Positions 59,511-64,000 of a stretch of 64,000 nt of DNA are shown here, one piece after another; position 1 is the first letter of the stretch, and the number at the start of each line of letters is the position of its first letter. Origin of the DNA: Celoporthe dispersa (lineage: Eukaryota; Ascomycota; Sordariomycetes; Diaporthales; Cryphonectriaceae); contig WAID01000013.1 of the NCBI GenBank assembly GCA_016584495.1, positions 1,116,001-1,180,000 of the forward strand, in the 5' to 3' direction. The translations under genes and the position numbers were made by a program. The notes beneath the pieces are model-generated. The model saw nothing but the letters and a program-made list of their open reading frames with translations, did not search any database and had not been told where the DNA came from.

Positions 59511-62139
59511 CTACACGAGATACATGGTGGTCTTTTCTGAATCTTGCTCGTGGTCCCATTCCTCGGCCATATATCCATATGTAAAACCCACGCGCTCAAA
59601 CACCCACTTGTGTTCTCGAACTTCCACTGGCTGTCTCTCTCTGATCTCCCTTCTTGCCTCAACCAACAGCAATGCGCCTTCACTTCCTCGTCCTGCGCCC
59701 TGGAAAGCTGGAAAAGGCTTTGTGCAAAATCGCAGACACCAGAGCTTGCGTAATGGGGCCCCCTTTTCAGTCACCCTGCCATCCAGTATGGGTTGCTCCT
59801 CGAGCCGCGAGAGACTGTCCACAGCAGTTGGGCTCGACTGGAGACCGTTCTTCCGCAGGAAAACGCGCTTGTCCTGGCCGCCATGGCCACCGCCAAAGAC
59901 TACATCTTGCATTTCGAAATCAATGCTCATGATTTCTCCAGTTACATATATGTATCCATTTGATACTGGTCCGTACTTGAAGTCTTTGTCCTTGATGACA
60001 CAGTCCGTACGACGCGGGTCGAGATCGAACGAAACAAAATACGTGTCCTGCTCAAAGTCATGCGAAGAGTCCCGCCAGGCAACTCCCCGTTGGATACTGG
60101 CCCAGCTCCAGCTTGGCGCGATGTACCTGTCCATCTTCCGGGCCCGCCTCTGCTCGTGCTCGTCGAATTTCTTGGCCAATACGCCCTCAGGCTCTTTTGT
60201 ATCTGGCAGCCACCGCAGGCCAACACAGAGGTCTTTCTCCCACAGGCCCGACAGGTAGCGACCTGTTGTTGCAGGATCCTCCCATCTTTCTGCCAGACCG
60301 GCGATCGCAGCTAGGCCGTCCTCCGGCTCTGAGAGCTTCTTCTGGGAGTACTGTACCACCAGGTCCCGCCATACTTCGCGATGGCGGCTTGACTGCTGTT
60401 CCGCGATGCTGAGGGTTCGCTGAGGATGCTTGGCCGGTGTTGTCGGATGATAACGGTCGGGTTTCAATCCGGTGAGTGCCATAGGACCTTTCTCTAGCTG
60501 CTCCCTACCGAATTCTCTGCGCCCCGACTTGACCGCGCGGCGGCTCTCAAGCAATGGATCACCCTGGTGCTCCGCAAAGAACCCACACTCGCACGCCAGA
60601 GAAGTTAGACACTCGAGGACCAGCTCTTGTCTCGCAAAGTGCAATACCCGCGAGCCAAGGATCCTCTCCTGAAAACACCAAGCGCGGTAGTGTAGCGGAT
60701 AGTCTCCATAGGTAGGGTTGTGGAAGGCTGGGTCTTCCGTCCCGTCCACATCCCAAAAGTACAAGCAGTCTTTGACGCTCTTGGAGGTACGCGCGTGCAT
60801 GTTGTCGTCTCCGAGAACCTGGTGAGAGCATGCCTCTCTTGCGAAAATAGTGAAGACTTCTCCTGTCTCCGTCTCTCCTGCGATCTCCACACGAGGCGAT
60901 CGCGTGGTGCACAGGGCCGTGTCCCCGTTGGGCGAGGACGCTGCCGCAAGAACAAACTGCGCGCCTTCATAGATCAGGGCCATCTTGGCGCCTTGGTCGA
61001 AGAAGTCAGCATCGTCTCCTTGGATGATGCAGAGCGAGTCGATCCAGATGTAGCGGATGCCAAAACGCCTGGTGAGCGTGATGGCATCTCTATAGAGAGG
61101 CGGAAGATCGGCATACGGGATGCTGTCGAGGCGTTGGTGGAAGTTGTCGTGTCTCAGCTCTGGATGCTTCGTACGACCCCAGGAATGAGATAATGCGACA
61201 TATGGCTCCTTGATCGTCTCGTTATCGTATGCATGCTCGAAGACGTGGATGCCGGTGTTGTCTTCCGGGCCAACCTCGACAACTCGTTTCGGCAGCCTGC
61301 GGACTTTGGAGAGCAATGACTCAGCCTTGTTGCAGAATTCGTGACTTCTGTTACAGTCATCCATCATGCCTTTGATTGTCCGAAGACCTTGGTCTGAGAG
61401 TGGCTGCGCATTCACGTGGTTGACTGTGCCGCCGTGCCATCTGTATCCCACAGCATCGGTATATCCGTCGAGGCTAGGCAGCAGTTGGCTCATGCGGCTA
61501 CCTATGGTGGGCCAAGGACAAGGTCTGTCTTCAGATATGAATCAGCACAAAGACAAGGAGCAAAATTAGGTAAGCTAATTGCTTACCAGGAAGAGTATAC
61601 ACCTCATATAACGCAAGCTCCTCGACGACATCAGACAGAGACGGCCCGTCCAATACCCCAGCGAACAAGAAGTCGGTCTCCGTCTGCGGCATCATGTCAC
61701 TCACACGACACAGGCGTAATATGAGGACATTTCCCTTGCGAAAAAGCATATACACCCGGATACACATCCCGTTGAACTTTTCTGCGGCCAATTCCCTGAC
61801 CACTCGCCCCACGATGGCACAAGAGCTGCACCCTGCTGATGCCATCTTCACGATATCGTCGAGAGAAGCAGCAACCACCCACCCGTTATAATCGATTCGC
61901 GTGTCTGCGCTGGTCCAGGAGGGCGGCGCATCCATGTCCCCAACGATGGCCGCATTCTCGGCCCAGTCCCCAAGGTGCGGCCGCTGCCACAGGCCCTGGC
62001 GTGGATAAGAACTTAAGGCCGAAGCTGGGGACAAGTTGAGGCATACAGAACAGAGCAAGGGGTCCTGACGGAGACCCTCAAGGTTGGAATGCACCACGGG
62101 GAATGGGGGTCCTGAGAGTCGTATCTTCTTCGTGGTCAT
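59511..62139 (-). CDS. HET-domain (heterokaryon incompatibility) protein, 856 aa
   Basis: Exon 1 62139..61587, intron 61586..61529 (donor GTAAGC, acceptor CTGAAG), exon 2 61528..59511; the splice reads YEVYTLPG-DRPCPWPTIGSR, the conserved pre-HET motif, so acceptor choice is well supported. Start at MTTKKIRLSGPPFP chosen over an upstream in-frame Met. N-terminal ~180 residues carry a cysteine-containing module (LCSVCLNL, ASAGCSSCAIV) often seen ahead of HET domains. HET core at about residues 290-440: YVALSHSWG, IRYIWIDSLCIIQGD, MALIYEGAQFVLAAASS, then YRAWCFQERILGSRVLHF. A long C-terminal region follows with PSWSWASIQRGV. No frameshift. Its 5' end faces the NLR gene. Confidence 0.92.
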
Positions 62140-62625
62140 GATGACTGCACTGGTCCTTATAGACTGGGGGCTGGTAGCTAGAATATTAATAAGGCGCGAC
62201 CCAGGGACTCTCGTTAAAACATCCGAGGCTCTAGGAATAAAGAATTCGCTTTCATATGTGTACCGGTCAAATATCGAGATGATGGTCATCGACACCCTGA
62301 AGGACGATTTTTCCTTCTCGAGGTCAGGGTTGAAGATGCTACACGCCGTCTCATGCAGTTTCACCCCACTTTGGTCGCTGATTTGTCCATGGATCCGCTG
62401 CTGACGTGCTGCATGTAGGCTGACAAGGTGGTGACGACAGGCAGAAAGCAGATTGGAGGCCTATGATGAAGAGAGTGGGGACGAGCTCGTTTTCTTTTTC
62501 GTCTACACAGAAACGACTCTGTTCAGGATTTGCTGTGGAAGCTTTGATCCGATGCTTCAGAAGCAAAAGTCGACCCAAGAAGGCACATAATTATTGACTG
62601 TGCCACTTATTTCACATTCCTCAGT
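62140..62625. promoter_or_regulatory. Divergent promoter region, HET gene / NLR gene
   Basis: 486 bp separating the start codons of two head-to-head genes. Any element here could co-regulate both. Part of it is open in the HET frame (to 62364), but that sequence is not HET-like. No defined site identified. Confidence 0.5.
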
Positions 62626-64000
62626 ATGGACCCTCTGAGTATATCAACAGGCATCATCACCTTCGTAGCTGCTGCCAATAGCCTCCTCCTTCTATGCTAC
62701 AACATCCAGGCTGAACTGCGCAACGCACCATGGACCCTGACGAGACTAATCCAGGAAATCAAGGCGCTGCGGAACTTACTGGAAGCGGTACAGGGCGCTG
62801 TCGCTGTCGCCGCCAGCGAAGCGCAGCAGAAGCGCCATAACACGGAGCCGGCACAAGCTGGTCTGTACGCGCCTTTACAGGCACCGCTTGCTGATTGCAT
62901 GGCTGAAGTTTGTGCTCTTGACAAGATGTTGAGGGTGTTCTCGTCATCTCGGACAGGTGGCGCCAACCAATCTAGGCTCAAGGGCCTGGCACAAGCGGTG
63001 AAATGGACCATGAGCCAAGACGCTGTGGAGAGATCACTTACCAAGATCGAGAGGTGTAAAAATGCCCTTACACTATGCATCAGCTCACAAAACATGTAAG
63101 ATACCTCTCTCCAGTGCAATGTTTTGTAGATCGGAATACCAGTCTGTGGATTTTCTGTGAATATTAACCAAAGAATCATGGCTGTAGGCTTAGCTTGGCG
63201 AGTATTGAGAAACTGACAGTCTCATTGTCTGTTGAAACTGCCCGAATGCATTCTCATCTGGAAAAGATGACAGAGCTGCTCACTTGTACAAACCTCGGTG
63301 GTAACTAGCCAAATTCTCGTATTCATTGCTAGAACTCAAGTTCCTGTAGCTGACGCGCTTGGGTGATGATAGGTGAACAAGAACGCATGGTCCTCGAGTG
63401 GCTATCGCCCATGAAACCTTGGTGCAATCACGATGCAGCCTTGCAAACCCATCAAGATGGAACAAGTCACTGGCTTCTCAAGACTTCCCAGTATCAAGAC
63501 TGGCTGAATCAACGTGACGAATTCCTTTGGATCAGTGGACCTCGTCAGTAACCCTAGTTGAGAACGCACGCTGCCTAGCATCTTTGACTGACTGTAATCA
63601 TGATAGCTGGTGCCGGCAAGACTGTCCTTCTGTACGTCGTCTCAAAACACCCTCTCCTCTCCCTTCCATAGGACATCTATCTAGTCCTCAAATCTGTGCT
63701 GACAGGGAACCGCTCTGAAAGTAGTCACGTTTTCCAGAGTATCACCCAGACAATACCTCCCCGGACACCAGACAAGGCTTCACTTCCTACTGCCTACGCC
63801 ATCATGTATTGCGATTTCAAGAACCAGGACTGCCAGAACATAGAGAATGTTCTTGGTTCATTGCTGGGACAGATATATGTACAGCTTGGTACTTTGCCTA
63901 GCGAGGTCCTGGCTGAGTACAAGAAATGCACGGATCCCCGGTTCTGGTTCCGACTTGGGTCCGCCACCCTAGTGAGGTGGCTCCAAGATGTGGCACAGAA
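62626..64000 (+). CDS. NACHT-type STAND/NLR protein, N-terminal part (runs off window)
   Basis: Exons 62626..63095, 63188..63300, 63373..63543, 63607..63631, 63722..end (open). All five keep frame with GTAAGA, GTAACT, GTCAGT and GTACGT donors. N-terminus MDPLSISTGIITFVAAANSL followed by a helical bundle with IQEIKALRNLLEAVQGA is the fungal N-terminal domain of STAND proteins. About residue 250 starts the NACHT nucleotide-binding domain: FLWISG-PPGAGKTVLL contains a full Walker A loop (GPPGAGKT). After it AYAIMYCDFKNQDCQNIENV LGSLLGQIY is the typical beta-strand and helix before Walker B. Sensor repeats (ankyrin, WD40 or TPR) would be downstream of the window. A small 25-nt exon carries most of the Walker A loop. 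Confidence 0.88.

Overview
The window is genomic DNA of a filamentous ascomycete (Pezizomycotina, most likely a Sordariomycete). The evidence is many short introns (about 50-220 nt) with GTAAGT/GTGAGT-type donors, CTGAC-like branch points and YAG acceptors; GC-rich coding sequence between low-complexity intergenic DNA; and a fungal gene set that includes HET-domain and STAND/NLR genes, a GT69 (CAP59-type) glycosyltransferase, an AA7-type flavin oxidase, HIR1, Med13, ENP2 and an ataxin-10 homologue. I joined exons by hand from splice signals, reading frame and family conservation.

Layout. 0-5 kb: 3' end of a cytochrome P450 (+) converging on a long conserved Pro/Ser-rich protein (-). 5-8.4 kb: gene-poor. 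8.4-16 kb, all on the minus strand: an EthD-like small protein, a HET-domain protein, a 134-aa tail-anchored coiled-coil protein and a single-span membrane protein, with a long GGA microsatellite between the last two. 15.6-18.4 kb: gene-poor, low-complexity. 18.4-34 kb: a housekeeping block with peroxisomal 3-ketoacyl-CoA thiolase (+), ataxin-10 homologue (-), MTA phosphorylase (+), Mediator subunit 13 (-), ENP2 (+) and a small membrane protein (-). 34-36.6 kb: gene-poor, holding a broken FAD oxidoreductase pseudogene. 36.6-40.8 kb: a large coiled-coil protein (+). 41.6-42.1 kb: a tiny three-exon gene for mitochondrial ribosomal protein bL33m (-). 43.7-44.9 kb: an aldo-keto reductase (+). 47.5-49.1 kb: a GT69 glycosyltransferase (+). 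51.6-56.5 kb: a small lysine-rich protein and HIR1 (+). 57.4-59 kb: an AA7-type flavin oxidase with both covalent-FAD residues (+). 59.5-64 kb: a HET-domain gene (-) head-to-head with a NACHT/STAND (NLR) gene (+) that runs off the window.

Two points stand out. First, six genes, among them the thiolase and the ataxin-10 homologue, each need one small indel to keep their frame; five of the six sites are G/C/T homopolymers. In every case correcting the indel makes the whole spliced CDS divisible by three, so consensus indel error is more likely than gene death. Second, the right end carries a divergent HET/NLR pair sharing a 486-bp promoter, the kind of arrangement associated with non-self recognition and regulated cell death in fungi. 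No tRNA, rRNA, CRISPR array or intact transposon was recognised.
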